From the NCBI RefSeq assembly GCF_003182135.1, contig NZ_QGTL01000002.1, positions 248,001-312,000 on the forward strand: a stretch of DNA of 64,000 nucleotides, given 5' to 3'. The notes beneath the pieces were generated by a model that saw only the letters and a program-made list of their open reading frames with translations, did not search any database and was not told the origin of the DNA. The stretch's first letter is position 1, and each line of letters opens with the position of its first letter. This stretch comes from Nocardia neocaledoniensis. Lineage in GTDB: Bacteria > Actinomycetota > Actinomycetes > Mycobacteriales > Mycobacteriaceae. Position numbers and translations under genes: made by a program. Below, piece by piece: positions 18,344 to 27,868 of the stretch.

Positions 18344-19111
18344 ATGTACGCCGAGGAACGTCAGCAGGCGATCGCCACCCTGGTGGGCCATCGCGGCCGG
18401 GTTTCCGTCGCCGAGCTGGCCGATCAATACGGGGTCACCACCGAGACCGTGCGCCGCGACCTCGCCGTGCTCGACCGCCTCGGACTGATCCGGCGCGTCC
18501 ACGGCGGCGCCGTCGGCGCGGGCGCGCTCACCACGATCGAGCTCGGCACCGCCGAACGCGACACCACCCGCGCCGAGGAGAAGGACCGCATCGCCGATAC
18601 CGCCCTGCGTTTCCTGCCGCGCGCGGGCGGCAGCGTGGTGTTCGACGCGGGCACCACCACCGCCAGGATGGTCGCGGCGCTACCGAGCGATCTCGAGCTC
18701 GTCGCCGTCACCAACTCCCTGCCCATCGCCACCCGGCTCACCGGCTTTCCCGGGGTGCGGGTGCAGCTGCTCGGCGGGCGGGTGCGCGGGGTCACCCAGG
18801 CCGCCGTCGGCGCCGAGACGCTGCGACTCCTGGGCGAATTGCGCGTCGACGTCGCCTTCATCGGCACCAACGCGCTGACCGTCCGGCACGGCCTGTCCAC
18901 GCCCGATCCCGAGGAAGCGGCCGTCAAGCGGGCGATGATCGCCGCCGCCGACCAGGTGGTCGTGGTGGCCGACGCGGACAAGATCGGCCGCGAGGACTTC
19001 GTCAGCTTCGGCGGCACCGGCGACATCGACGTCCTGGTCACCGACACCGACATCCCGGCCGCCGCGCACGCGGATCTGACCGCCGCGGGAATCGAGGTGG
19101 TGCTCGCATGA
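18344..19111 (+). CDS. fruR: DeoR-family repressor of the fructose PTS operon
   Basis: A 255-residue regulator. The ATG at 18344 is chosen because GGAGG is 5 bases upstream; an ATG at 18311 lies inside the promoter/operator. The N-terminal winged helix (about 5-60) reads ERQQAIATLVGHRGRVSVAE followed by the DeoR signature VTTETVRRDLAVLDRLGLIRRVHGG. The sugar-phosphate isomerase-like effector domain follows, with FDAGTTTARM, LLGGRVRG and FIGTNAL. The effector is probably fructose 1-phosphate. Its stop overlaps the fruK start by four bases (ATGA), so the repressor is the first gene of the operon it controls. Confidence 0.9.
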   Translation: MYAEERQQAIATLVGHRGRVSVAELADQYGVTTETVRRDLAVLDRLGLIRRVHGGAVGAGALTTIELGTAERDTTRAEEKDRIADTALRFLPRAGGSVVFDAGTTTARMVAALPSDLELVAVTNSLPIATRLTGFPGVRVQLLGGRVRGVTQAAVGAETLRLLGELRVDVAFIGTNALTVRHGLSTPDPEEAAVKRAMIAAADQVVVVADADKIGREDFVSFGGTGDIDVLVTDTDIPAAAHADLTAAGIEVVLA

Positions 19112-20094
19112 TCGTCACACTGACCGCGAACCCGAGCGTCGACCGCACGGTCACGCTCACCGAACCGTTGCGCCGCGGGCAGGTGCACCGCGCGGCGGGG
19201 GTCACCTCCCATCCGGGCGGCAAAGGCGTCAACGTCGCCAGGGTCGTCGCCGCGGGCGGTGCGCGGACCCTGGCCGTCCTGCCCGGCGCCGACGACGATC
19301 CCGTGGTGAGCGGTTTGCGCGCCGCGGGGATCGCGTTCCGGACGGTGCCGGTGCCCGGCGCGCCGCGCACCAACCTGACCATCGCCGAAACCGACGGCAC
19401 GACAACGAAGATCAACGAACCGGGTCGGCCGCTGACCGAACGCGATTTGGGCGAGTTGACGGCGTTGCTCGTCGAACTGGCGGCCGGCGCTTCGTGGATC
19501 GTGCTCTCCGGCTCACTGCCGCCGGGAGCGCCTGTCGAGTGGTACGCCCAGCTCGTCACCACTCTGTCCGCACTCGGCGGGACGTCCGATGGCGCGGGAC
19601 GCACCCGCATCGCGGTCGACACTTCCGACGCGCCGCTGCTCGCGCTGTTCGGCGAGAACGCCGGTACCGCACCCGATCTCGTCAAACCTAACTCCGACGA
19701 ACTGGCGCAGCTGACCGGCCTCGACCCGGTCGCGCTGGAGGAGCCGAGCGCCGCCGCGGCAGCAGCTACGCGGCTGCTCGAGTGCGGGGTGGGCGCGGTA
19801 CTGGCGACGCTCGGCGCGGCCGGCGCGGTACTGGTCACCGGCGAGGGCGCCTGGTTCGCCGCCGCCCCGCCCATCGTGCCGCGCAGCACCGTCGGCGCGG
19901 GAGATTCCGCGCTGGCCGGGTATCTGCTCGCTGAGCAATCCGGCGCCACCCCGGCCGACCGTCTCCGCTCGGCGGTCGCCTACGGCAGCGCCGCCACCGC
20001 GCTGCCCGGCACCGGTCTCCCCGGCCCGGCCGATATCGCCCTCGACGCCGTCACCGCCCGTCCGCTGGCTCTCTCCGATCGGCCGTCGGCATGA
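19108..20094 (+). CDS. fruK: 1-phosphofructokinase
   Basis: A 328-residue PfkB-family kinase that converts fructose 1-phosphate to fructose 1,6-bisphosphate. Signature features are TANPSVDRTV at the N-terminus, the Gly-rich SHPGGKGVNVARVVA, DTSDAPL, PNSDELAQLTG and the catalytic VGAGDSALAGYL near the C-terminus. It is translationally coupled to fruR. Length is normal. It sits between regulator and permease in the standard actinobacterial order. Confidence 0.93.
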   Translation: MIVTLTANPSVDRTVTLTEPLRRGQVHRAAGVTSHPGGKGVNVARVVAAGGARTLAVLPGADDDPVVSGLRAAGIAFRTVPVPGAPRTNLTIAETDGTTTKINEPGRPLTERDLGELTALLVELAAGASWIVLSGSLPPGAPVEWYAQLVTTLSALGGTSDGAGRTRIAVDTSDAPLLALFGENAGTAPDLVKPNSDELAQLTGLDPVALEEPSAAAAAATRLLECGVGAVLATLGAAGAVLVTGEGAWFAAAPPIVPRSTVGAGDSALAGYLLAEQSGATPADRLRSAVAYGSAATALPGTGLPGPADIALDAVTARPLALSDRPSA

Positions 20095-20418
20095 ACTCCC
20101 CCGCGGCGACGGCACAGAACTCCCCGGCCCCCGAGTCGGCAGTACGGGACGAGGCCGGCGCCCGCCGCGGCGAGCACGCACGCTCTCGTCTCCGCGACAG
20201 GCACGCGCCACACCGAGTCACCGGCGCGCGCCACCGCCTGGCGAGCGACCGCATCGCGGTCAGGACTCTCCGGGCCCGCGGCGAACAGCGTCGGCGCCGC
20301 AGAGCGCGGGCGATGCCGGAGCCGGCCGCCGGGATTCGCCGAGCAGTTCCGCGGGTCGGTTGAGCATCCGCCGAAACATCGCCCACCGCTTCACTTCCCA
20401 CTCCCGAAAGACACCACG
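20095..20418. other. 324-bp gap between fruK and fruA
   Basis: An ATGA-coupled 90-codon frame (20091-20363) runs through most of this gap, but its Arg-rich translation has no recognisable fold and its start is only the overlap with the fruK stop. I see no terminator or clear promoter. The fru genes are probably still one transcript. It may hold a decayed coding segment or a leader for fruA. Confidence 0.4.
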
Positions 20419-22773
20419 ATGGCCGATTCGATCATCACCACCGACCTGATCACCCTCGACGCCGACCTCGGCGCCGACAAGAACGCCGTGATCACCGCCC
20501 TCGCCGACACCCTCGCCACCGCGGGCCGCGCGTCCGACGCCGCCGGGGTGACCAGGGCGGCGCTGGACCGCGAAGCCCAGTCGGCCACCGGACTCCCCGG
20601 CGGCATCGCCATCCCGCACTGCCGATCGGCGGCCGTCACCACCGCGTCCCTCGCCTTCGCGCGGCTGTCGCCGAAGGTCGACTTCGGCGCGCCCGACGGA
20701 CCCGCCGACCTGGTGTTCCTCATCGCCGCACCGGAAGGTGCCGGGGCCGAGCACATGAAGCTGCTGTCGTCGCTGGCGCGGGCCCTCGTGCGCCCGGCCT
20801 TCGTCGCCGATCTGCGGGCGGCGTCGACTCCGGCGGAGGTCGTCGTGCTGGTCGACGGCGTCATCAACCCGCCTGCCGCTGCGGCGGGTCCATCCGGCGC
20901 GGCAGCCGGCTCGCCCAGCACGTCAGCCGGCTCAGGCGACGCTGCGGCTGATTCGCCGAGCGCGGCAGCCGGTTCGGGTGCGGCGGCCGCGGGCTCGGGC
21001 GGTACGGCTGCCGCCTCCACGGCGGGTACGGCGGCCGGCTCGCCTGCAGCGGGCGAGGCCGCCTCGGAGCACGGCGGCGCCGGCACAGACACCGGTAACG
21101 CCGTGACCGGCGACGCCGTCGCCGCTGACTCGAACGCGACGGTGGGCGGGGGCGCGGCGACGGGTGCTACGGGAGTCACGGGGGCGAGCGGCCAGTCCGC
21201 AGGCGCCACGCCTGGCACCGGCACCGGGAGTGTGCCCGCTGGAACATCATCCGCAGCGGAAGCCCAGCAAGAGGGTGGGCGAACGTCGGACACCGCATCC
21301 GGATCGCGGCGGAAGATCGTCGCCGTCACCGCCTGCCCCACCGGCATCGCCCATACGTATATGGCCGCCGACTCGCTCGTCGCCGCCGGTGAGCGGGCCG
21401 GGGTGGACGTCGTCGTGGAAACGCAGGGCTCCAGTGGCGGCGACAAGCTCGATCCCGCCGTCATCGCGGCCGCCGACGCGGTCATCTTCGCCACCGATGT
21501 CGGGGTGAAGGACAGGGGCAGGTTCGCCGGCAAACCGGTCGTCGAGTCCGGGGTCAAGCGGGCGATCAACGAGCCGGACACGATGATCGCCGAGGCGGTC
21601 ACGGCCAGTACCTCCGCCGGTGCCGCGACGGTGGGCGGAACGGTTCCGGCGCCGTCGCAGGCCGCCGCCAAGGGCTTGGGTTGGGGGTCGCGTCTGCGGC
21701 AGATCCTGCTCACCGGCGTCAGCTACATGATCCCGTTCGTCGCCGCGGGCGGTCTGCTGATCGCGCTGAGCTTCCTGCTCGGCGGCTACGAGATCTCCGA
21801 CAGCGCCAAAGACATCGTGCTGAACAACTCGATCACCGATCTGCCCGACGGCGGCCTCGCCACCTACTTCGGCGCGGTCCTGTTCCAGATCGGCTCACTG
21901 GCGTTCAGCTTCCTGGTCCCGGCGCTCGCCGGATACATCGCCTTCGCCATCGCCGACCGGCCGGGTCTGGCGCCGGGCTTCACGGCGGGCGCGATCGCGG
22001 TGTTCGTCGGCGCCGGGTTCCTCGGCGGTCTGGTCGGCGGACTCGTCGCCGGATTCGCGGCCCTGTGGGTCGGCAAGCTGCCGGTGCCGACCTGGGCGCG
22101 CGGCCTGATGCCCGTCGTCGTCATTCCGTTGCTGGCCTCGCTGATCGTCGGTGTGGCGATGTTCGTGCTGCTCGGCAAGCCGCTCGCCGCCGTCACCAAC
22201 GGGCTCACCGACTGGCTCAACGGCCTGTCCGGCACCTCCGCGATCGCGCTCGGTGTCATCCTGGGCGTGATGATGTGCTTCGACCTCGGTGGCCCGGTCA
22301 ACAAGGCCGCCTATGCCTTCGCCGTCGCCGGCCTGTCGGTGACCGACCCCGCCTCGCTGCGGATCATGGCGGCGGTGATGGCCGCGGGCATGGTGCCGCC
22401 ACTGGCGATGGCGCTGTCGACCACCGTGCGCCCGCGTCTGTACACCGAGGCCGAACGCGAGAACGGCAAGGCCGCGTGGCTGCTGGGCGCCTCGTTCATC
22501 TCCGAGGGCGCGATCCCGTTCGCCGCCGCCGACCCGCTGCGGGTGCTGCCGTCGATGATGGTCGGCGGCGCGGTCACCGGCGGCCTGGTGATGGCGACCA
22601 GCGTGGAGTTGAGCGCGCCGCACGGCGGCATCTTCGTGTTCTTCGCGATCCAGCCCCTGGTCTGGTTCGTGGTGTCACTGTTGGTCGGCACCGCGGTCGC
22701 CGCGGTGTGCGTCACCCTCGCCAAGGAGTTCACCCGCAGGCAGTCCGCGTCCCCCGTTCTCACCACCGCGTAA
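20419..22773 (+). CDS. fruA: PTS fructose-specific EIIABC permease
   Basis: A 784-residue fused transporter that takes up fructose and phosphorylates it to fructose 1-phosphate. Order: EIIA (residues 1-150) with phospho-accepting His67 in GIAIPHCRS; a long Ala/Gly/Ser/Thr linker (about 153-293); EIIB (about 294-395) with phospho-Cys306 in VTACPTGIAHTYMAA; and the EIIC membrane domain (about 420-770) with some eight to ten helices, including the conserved GGPVNKAAYAFA. The A-B linker is unusually long and low-complexity, otherwise the protein is intact. It is followed after 27 bp by ptsH. Confidence 0.95.
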   Translation: MADSIITTDLITLDADLGADKNAVITALADTLATAGRASDAAGVTRAALDREAQSATGLPGGIAIPHCRSAAVTTASLAFARLSPKVDFGAPDGPADLVFLIAAPEGAGAEHMKLLSSLARALVRPAFVADLRAASTPAEVVVLVDGVINPPAAAAGPSGAAAGSPSTSAGSGDAAADSPSAAAGSGAAAAGSGGTAAASTAGTAAGSPAAGEAASEHGGAGTDTGNAVTGDAVAADSNATVGGGAATGATGVTGASGQSAGATPGTGTGSVPAGTSSAAEAQQEGGRTSDTASGSRRKIVAVTACPTGIAHTYMAADSLVAAGERAGVDVVVETQGSSGGDKLDPAVIAAADAVIFATDVGVKDRGRFAGKPVVESGVKRAINEPDTMIAEAVTASTSAGAATVGGTVPAPSQAAAKGLGWGSRLRQILLTGVSYMIPFVAAGGLLIALSFLLGGYEISDSAKDIVLNNSITDLPDGGLATYFGAVLFQIGSLAFSFLVPALAGYIAFAIADRPGLAPGFTAGAIAVFVGAGFLGGLVGGLVAGFAALWVGKLPVPTWARGLMPVVVIPLLASLIVGVAMFVLLGKPLAAVTNGLTDWLNGLSGTSAIALGVILGVMMCFDLGGPVNKAAYAFAVAGLSVTDPASLRIMAAVMAAGMVPPLAMALSTTVRPRLYTEAERENGKAAWLLGASFISEGAIPFAAADPLRVLPSMMVGGAVTGGLVMATSVELSAPHGGIFVFFAIQPLVWFVVSLLVGTAVAAVCVTLAKEFTRRQSASPVLTTA

Positions 22774-22800
22774 TCCATCCGCACAACAAGGAGAAAACCC

Positions 22801-23058
22801 ATGCCAAGCACCACCGTCACCGTCGGCTCCTCGGTCGGCCTGCACGCCCGTCCCGCCGCCTTGATCGCCGAAGCGGTCGGCGCGGCAGGGGTCCCCGTCA
22901 CCATCGCCCTGACCGGCGGCGACCCGGTCGACGCCGGCTCGGCGCTGATGATCATGACCCTCGGCGCCGGTCAGGGCGCCGAGGTGGTGATCGCCAGCGA
23001 GGACCAGCCGACGCTGGACAAGATCGCCGAAATGGTCGCCAGCGACCTCGACGCCTGA
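22801..23058 (+). CDS. ptsH: phosphocarrier protein HPr
   Basis: An 85-residue PTS phosphocarrier. His15 in SSVGLHARPAA accepts phosphate from enzyme I and passes it to FruA. Ser47 in DAGSALMIM occupies the place of the regulatory serine of Firmicute HPr; whether it is phosphorylated in actinobacteria is doubtful. AAGGAGA precedes the ATG. It is the last gene of the fru operon and is followed by a strong terminator. Enzyme I is not in the window. Confidence 0.95.
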   Translation: MPSTTVTVGSSVGLHARPAALIAEAVGAAGVPVTIALTGGDPVDAGSALMIMTLGAGQGAEVVIASEDQPTLDKIAEMVASDLDA

Positions 23059-23067
23059 GATAAGAAG

Positions 23068-23099
23068 AAAGGCCCGGAACCTGATGGTTCCGGGCCTTT
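23068..23099. terminator. bidirectional terminator of ptsH and tRNA-fMet
   Basis: A perfect 14-bp stem (23068-23081 with 23086-23099) with a 4-nt loop TGAT. A at the left foot and T at the right foot give U-tracts in both directions. It lies 9 bases after ptsH and 6 bases from the 3' end of the oppositely oriented tRNA. Confidence 0.9.
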
Positions 23100-23105
23100 C
23101 GTTTG

Positions 23106-23179
23106 TAGCGGGGACAGGATTTGAACCTGCGACCTCTGGGTTATGAGCCCAGCGAGCTACCGAGCTGCTCCACCCCGCG
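23106..23179 (-). tRNA. initiator tRNA-Met (anticodon CAT)
   Basis: On the minus strand the sequence begins CGCGGGGTGGAGCAG and folds into a full cloverleaf, with the CAT anticodon at 23145-23143 between GGGCT and AACCC, a T-loop GGTTCAAATCC and acceptor strand CCCCGCT plus A73. The first pair is C1 against T72, a mismatch, and the anticodon stem has three G-C pairs; both are initiator features. CCA is not encoded. Confidence 0.95.
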
Positions 23180-23379
23180 TCGGTGAATACAACATTACAC
23201 ACCGGTTGGCTCGGATGCCAAATCGCGAGGTCAGCATCGGTTTTTCGGGGTGCGCGGGCGATCTTCGGCGAGACAGGGGAGTCGATTCGGACCGAGAATG
23301 TGCGCGTCGTCACAGGGCGACGGTCGAGAGAGTGCGCCGAGTGGGCTCGCGGAATTCCGGTGACCGGTGTCACTATTTC

Positions 23380-23395
23380 TGCGTGATCTCACGCA
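23380..23395. promoter_or_regulatory. 16-bp inverted repeat upstream of rpf-like gene
   Basis: TGCGTGA and TCACGCA arranged around two bases, about 150 bp before the rpf-like start. The spacing (2 bp) differs from a CRP-type site (6 bp). The 363-bp gap 23180-23542 is less GC-rich than its surroundings and should hold the tRNA promoter and the rpf promoter and leader; near 23434-23456 nested GGAT/ATCC and GGGG/CCCC segments could form a hairpin. A regulator cannot be named. Confidence 0.4.
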
Positions 23396-23419
23396 CATAA
23401 CGGACCAATAACAGACTGA

Positions 23420-24079
<660 letters not shown>

Positions 24080-24100
24080 TCCACCGTTCCCCCTGCACGA

Positions 24101-24133
24101 GAAAAGCCCCGCCGGACGGCGGGGCTTTTCTTC
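24101..24133. terminator. bidirectional terminator between rpf-like and UPF0182 genes
   Basis: A 13-bp stem (24101-24113 with 24118-24130) with AAAA/TTTT at the feet, between two convergent genes. It gives U-rich tails in both directions. Confidence 0.9.
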
Positions 24134-24148
24134 GTTCGGTCGGTGCGG

Positions 24149-27130
24149 TTACCGGCCGCCCGCGTCCTGGTAGGCCTGCACCGCGGCGTCCAGTTCCTCG
24201 AGCGCCTTACCGAAATCGGTGAAGTTTCCCGTGCGCATGGCCGTGCGGACCGCCTCGATCTTGCGGCTGAGCTCGGCCGCCGCCGCTTCCTGCGCCGCCG
24301 AACCCGCCGGTGGCGTGGTCTCCGGCTGCGGGGTCGTTCCGCCGTTCGGCGGCGGCGTCGTGCCCTCGACCGGCGGCGTGGCGCCCGGCTTCGGCTTGAG
24401 CGCCGGGTCGCCGCCGAACGGAGTCGCCAGCGCGCCCGCCCCCGGCATCACCTGGTTGAGCGCCTCGGCCAGCGTCGGCGCGTAGCCGACCTTCACGCTG
24501 CCCGCCGCGTCGCGGTAGCTCACCAGCACACGCAGCAGCTGTGGGAAGGTCGACGACCCGGTGTTGCGCTCGTTGTAGAACGGCTCGACATAGAGGATGC
24601 CGCCGTCGGCCACCGGCAGGGTGAGCAGATTGCCGTACCGGATCTTGTTCGAGTTCGACAGCAGGGTCTTCTCCCGCGACACCGCGTCGGCGGTGGTCAT
24701 CGAGTTCTGCGTCTGCTGCGGGCCCTGGGTCTGCGAGTCGGTCGGCAACTGCAGCACGGTGAACTTGCCGTACCCGTCGGGGTCCGAGCGCACCGAGATG
24801 TAGGCCGACAGGAACTGCCGGTTGTAGCCGACCATCGCCGAGGTCAGGTTGAAGACCGGTTTGTTGGTGGTCTTGTCACCGAGCAGCACGTAGTACGGCG
24901 GCTGGTTGAAGGTGCCGCCCTCGATCGTGGGATCGCTGGGCACCGACCAGAACGCGTTGTTGGTGAAGAACTCGCGCGGGTTGTCCACGTGGTACTTGGT
25001 GAGCATGTCGCGCTGGACCTTGAACAGATCCTCCGGGTACCGGAAGTGCGCGCGCAGCTCGGGCGAGATCTCGCTCTCGGACTTCACCGCGTCCGGGAAG
25101 ACCCCGCGCCACGCCTTGAGCACCGGGTCGTTCGCGTCGGTCTCGTACAGGGTGACGGTGCCGTCGTAGGCGTCGACGGTGGCCTTCACCGAGTTGCGGA
25201 TGTAGCTGACCTCCTTGCGCGGGATCACGCGCCCCGTCTTCTTGTCGATGCTGTCCTCGACCGCGCCGTCGAGCGAGGTCGGCTCGGCGTAGGGGTACTT
25301 GTCCAGCGTCGTGTAGGCGTCGACGATCCAGACGATGCGCTGGTCGACGACCGCCGGGTAGGCGTTGCCGTCGGTGGTCAGCCAGGGCGCGACCTTCTGC
25401 ACCCGCTCGCGCGGATTGCGGTTGTACAGGATCTTGGAGTTGTCGCTGATCGCCGAGGAGAACAGGATGTTGCGCTCGGCGTACTTGGCCGCGAAGGCCA
25501 GGCGGTTGAACCAGTTGCCGATCGGCACGCCGCCGGAACCCTCGTAGGTGTAGGAGGCGGTGTCGGAGTCGTACTCGCGCGGCGCCTGACCCTCGGTCGC
25601 GCCGACGATGGCGTAGTCGGGATCGGACTGGGAGATCAGCTCGCCGTAGTAGATGCGCGGCTGATCCACCTTGATCTGCTGGTCCTCCTGCTTGGTGAAC
25701 AGGTCGCTCACCATGAACAGCGGGTAGCCGGAGTCGCTGCCGCCCGCGGCGCTCTGCGCGTCGGACTGCGGCTTGTTCACCCGGTTGGCGGGCGCGGCGA
25801 CGAAGCCGTTGCCGTGGGTGTAGACGGTGTGCTGGTTGATCCAGTCCTTCTGGTTGCCCGAGAGCGCCTCGGGATGCAGCTCACGCGCGGCGACGATGTA
25901 GTCCTGGGTGGAGCCGTTGAGGGTGTAGCGGTCGATGTCGAGCGATTCGGGGAACCCGTAGAAGTTCTTCAGCTGACGCAGCTGGGTGAACGTGGGCGAG
26001 AGGATGTTCGGATCCAGCAGCCGCGCGTTGCCGATCGTCGCGGCGTCGGCCGGGACCTCGAGCGGGCTCTTCTGGCTCTCGCCCCGGTAGTCCTGGTACT
26101 CGACCTTGTCGTCGGTGATGCCGTACGCCTGGCGCGTGGCCATGATGTTGCGCTCGATGTACGGGCTCTCCTTGTCGGCCGCGTTCGGGCGCACCGAGAA
26201 CTGCTCGACCACCATCGGCCAGACCGCGCCGACCAGGATCGAGGACAGCACCAGCAGCGCCGCCGCCATCGCGGGCACCCGCAGATCGCGCAGCACGATG
26301 CCGGCGAAGAACGCGATCGCGCAGATCACCGCGATCGAGAGCAGGATCAGCTTGGCCGGGAGCACCGCGTTGATGTCGGTGAACGACGGACCGCCGAAGG
26401 TCGGCGCCTTGCGGGTGCTCGAGAGCAGGTCGTAGCGATCGAACCAGTACGCGATCGCTTTGAGCAGCACGAAGATTCCGGCGATCACGGCGAGCTGGAT
26501 GCGGGCCGCCCTGGTCAGCGCGCCTTCGCGCCCGGCCAGCCGCAGGCCACCGAACACGTAGTGGGTCACCAGGTTCGCGAAGAACGCGATCACCACGGCG
26601 ACGAACAGCCAGTTCAGCACCATCCGGTAGAACGGCAGATCGAAGGCGTAGAAGCCCACGTCGAGGTGGAACTGCGGGTCCTGCTCGCCGAAGTCACCGC
26701 CGTGCAGGAACAGCTGCACGGTGGCCCAATTCGACTGCGCCACCAGACCCGACAGCAGGCCGAGCAGCACCGGGATGCCGATGCCGAACAGCCGCAGCCG
26801 GCTCATCACGGTGGTGCGGTAGCGCGCGATCGGGTCGTTGGGCCCGGCGACCGGCACGAACACCGGACGCGAGCGGTACGCGAGCAGCAACGCGCCCCAC
26901 ACCACGAGCCCGACGAACAGCGCCACCACGGCGAACAGGACCAGTCGCGTGATCACCACGCCGAGATACACACTGCGGTAACCGACCTCGCCGAACCACA
27001 ACCAGTTGGTATAGGCGTCGGTGAGGCGGGGCCCGAGCAGCAACAGCGCCGCGAGGACGACTGCTGTCACCAGCAGCACTCGGCTGCGTCGGGACAACGA
27101 CGGTAATCCGGTGGGGGGCCGCATGCCCAC
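24149..27130 (-). CDS. UPF0182 family large membrane protein
   Basis: A 993-residue protein homologous to M. tuberculosis Rv3193c/Rv0064. The GTG at 27130 has GGAGAG 7 bases upstream; ATG 27124 is the alternative. About seven hydrophobic helices lie in the first 300 residues, including WLWFGEVGYRSVYLGVVITR after helix 1. A very large extracytoplasmic domain follows (about 310-920) with NIMATRQAYGI and WFNRLAFAAKYAERNILFS, ending in a Pro/Thr linker and a helical tail. No catalytic motif is known; the molecular role of the family is unestablished. It is convergent with the rpf-like gene and divergent from the PPA1309-like gene. Confidence 0.9.
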   Translation of the reverse strand: MGMRPPTGLPSLSRRSRVLLVTAVVLAALLLLGPRLTDAYTNWLWFGEVGYRSVYLGVVITRLVLFAVVALFVGLVVWGALLLAYRSRPVFVPVAGPNDPIARYRTTVMSRLRLFGIGIPVLLGLLSGLVAQSNWATVQLFLHGGDFGEQDPQFHLDVGFYAFDLPFYRMVLNWLFVAVVIAFFANLVTHYVFGGLRLAGREGALTRAARIQLAVIAGIFVLLKAIAYWFDRYDLLSSTRKAPTFGGPSFTDINAVLPAKLILLSIAVICAIAFFAGIVLRDLRVPAMAAALLVLSSILVGAVWPMVVEQFSVRPNAADKESPYIERNIMATRQAYGITDDKVEYQDYRGESQKSPLEVPADAATIGNARLLDPNILSPTFTQLRQLKNFYGFPESLDIDRYTLNGSTQDYIVAARELHPEALSGNQKDWINQHTVYTHGNGFVAAPANRVNKPQSDAQSAAGGSDSGYPLFMVSDLFTKQEDQQIKVDQPRIYYGELISQSDPDYAIVGATEGQAPREYDSDTASYTYEGSGGVPIGNWFNRLAFAAKYAERNILFSSAISDNSKILYNRNPRERVQKVAPWLTTDGNAYPAVVDQRIVWIVDAYTTLDKYPYAEPTSLDGAVEDSIDKKTGRVIPRKEVSYIRNSVKATVDAYDGTVTLYETDANDPVLKAWRGVFPDAVKSESEISPELRAHFRYPEDLFKVQRDMLTKYHVDNPREFFTNNAFWSVPSDPTIEGGTFNQPPYYVLLGDKTTNKPVFNLTSAMVGYNRQFLSAYISVRSDPDGYGKFTVLQLPTDSQTQGPQQTQNSMTTADAVSREKTLLSNSNKIRYGNLLTLPVADGGILYVEPFYNERNTGSSTFPQLLRVLVSYRDAAGSVKVGYAPTLAEALNQVMPGAGALATPFGGDPALKPKPGATPPVEGTTPPPNGGTTPQPETTPPAGSAAQEAAAAELSRKIEAVRTAMRTGNFTDFGKALEELDAAVQAYQDAGGR

Positions 27131-27289
27131 GGTGCCACTCTCCAAGGGTCCGGCGGTTTCGGCGCCGGTTGATCGGCGCAGACACCGCAGTCCGATGTTG
27201 CGGGTGGTCCGTTGCCGGACCGTTGGCGCCCACTCTACGGAAATCGGACACCGTGCAAGCGCCTGGGCCGAAAATGATTGGATGGGCGG

Positions 27290-27868
27290 GTGACCGATGA
27301 CCAGCACGCCGAAGTCGTCCTCGCCCGCTGTGTGCGCGAGGTCGTCGAGTTCGCCGACGCCGAGGGCTGGGGAAACCCGCCCCAGATGTTCGCCCTGGTG
27401 CCGACCGCCGACCTGGTCGCGGCCGAACCCGCGCTGGAAGACCAGCTGGACGACGGCAGCGAGCTGACCCCCATCGCGCAGGAGGCCTTCCCCGACGACA
27501 TCACCGGCGGCTCGATGGCGCTCGACGAGTTCCTCGCCACCACCACCTGGCCGCCGGCCGTCGAGGGCTGCGTGCTGGTCCAGGAGATCGTAGTGCTCCC
27601 GCCGGACGCGGAGAGCGACCTCGACGAGGCACTGGTCCCGCTGCTCGCCGACGACGATGCCGCCGACGCGGCCGGGCGTGCCGCGGCGCACGCCCATCCG
27701 GGCCGCCGCGACGCGCGACTCATCGCGGGCGTGTTGCGCCAGGGCGCGTCACTGTGCCTGCTGCAGATCCGCCCCGAGGACGACGACGGCTTCGGCGACC
27801 TGGATCTGCGCACCTACCCGAATCTGGCGCCGGGCCTGGTCGAGGCCCTGCACCACACCCTGGAGTGA
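27290..27868 (+). CDS. PPA1309-like conserved actinobacterial protein
   Basis: A 192-residue acidic cytoplasmic protein, probably from GTG 27290 (MTDDQHAEVV); a TTG four codons upstream is possible. Conserved-looking stretches are WGNPPQMFALVPTADLVAAEP, ATTTWPPAVEGCVLVQEIVVLPP and RDARLIAGVLRQGASLCLLQIRP. Its neighbours (UPF0182 protein and PDZ protease) are the usual ones for this family. Function unknown. It converges on the PDZ protease with no intergenic space. Confidence 0.75.
   Translation: MTDDQHAEVVLARCVREVVEFADAEGWGNPPQMFALVPTADLVAAEPALEDQLDDGSELTPIAQEAFPDDITGGSMALDEFLATTTWPPAVEGCVLVQEIVVLPPDAESDLDEALVPLLADDDAADAAGRAAAHAHPGRRDARLIAGVLRQGASLCLLQIRPEDDDGFGDLDLRTYPNLAPGLVEALHHTLE

Noticed and set aside
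20091..20363. 90-codon ORF coupled to the fruK stop
   Set aside because: Arg-rich translation, no ribosome site other than the overlap and no recognisable fold. Described as a gap.
23380..23395. CRP (cAMP receptor) binding site
   Set aside because: The inverted repeat has a 2-bp spacer and not the 6-bp spacer of CRP sites.
24143..27106. 987-codon plus-strand ORF opposite the UPF0182 gene
   Set aside because: It is an antisense shadow of a clearly recognised protein in GC-rich DNA. The same holds for the long frames opposite adnA/adnB and the acyl-CoA synthetases.
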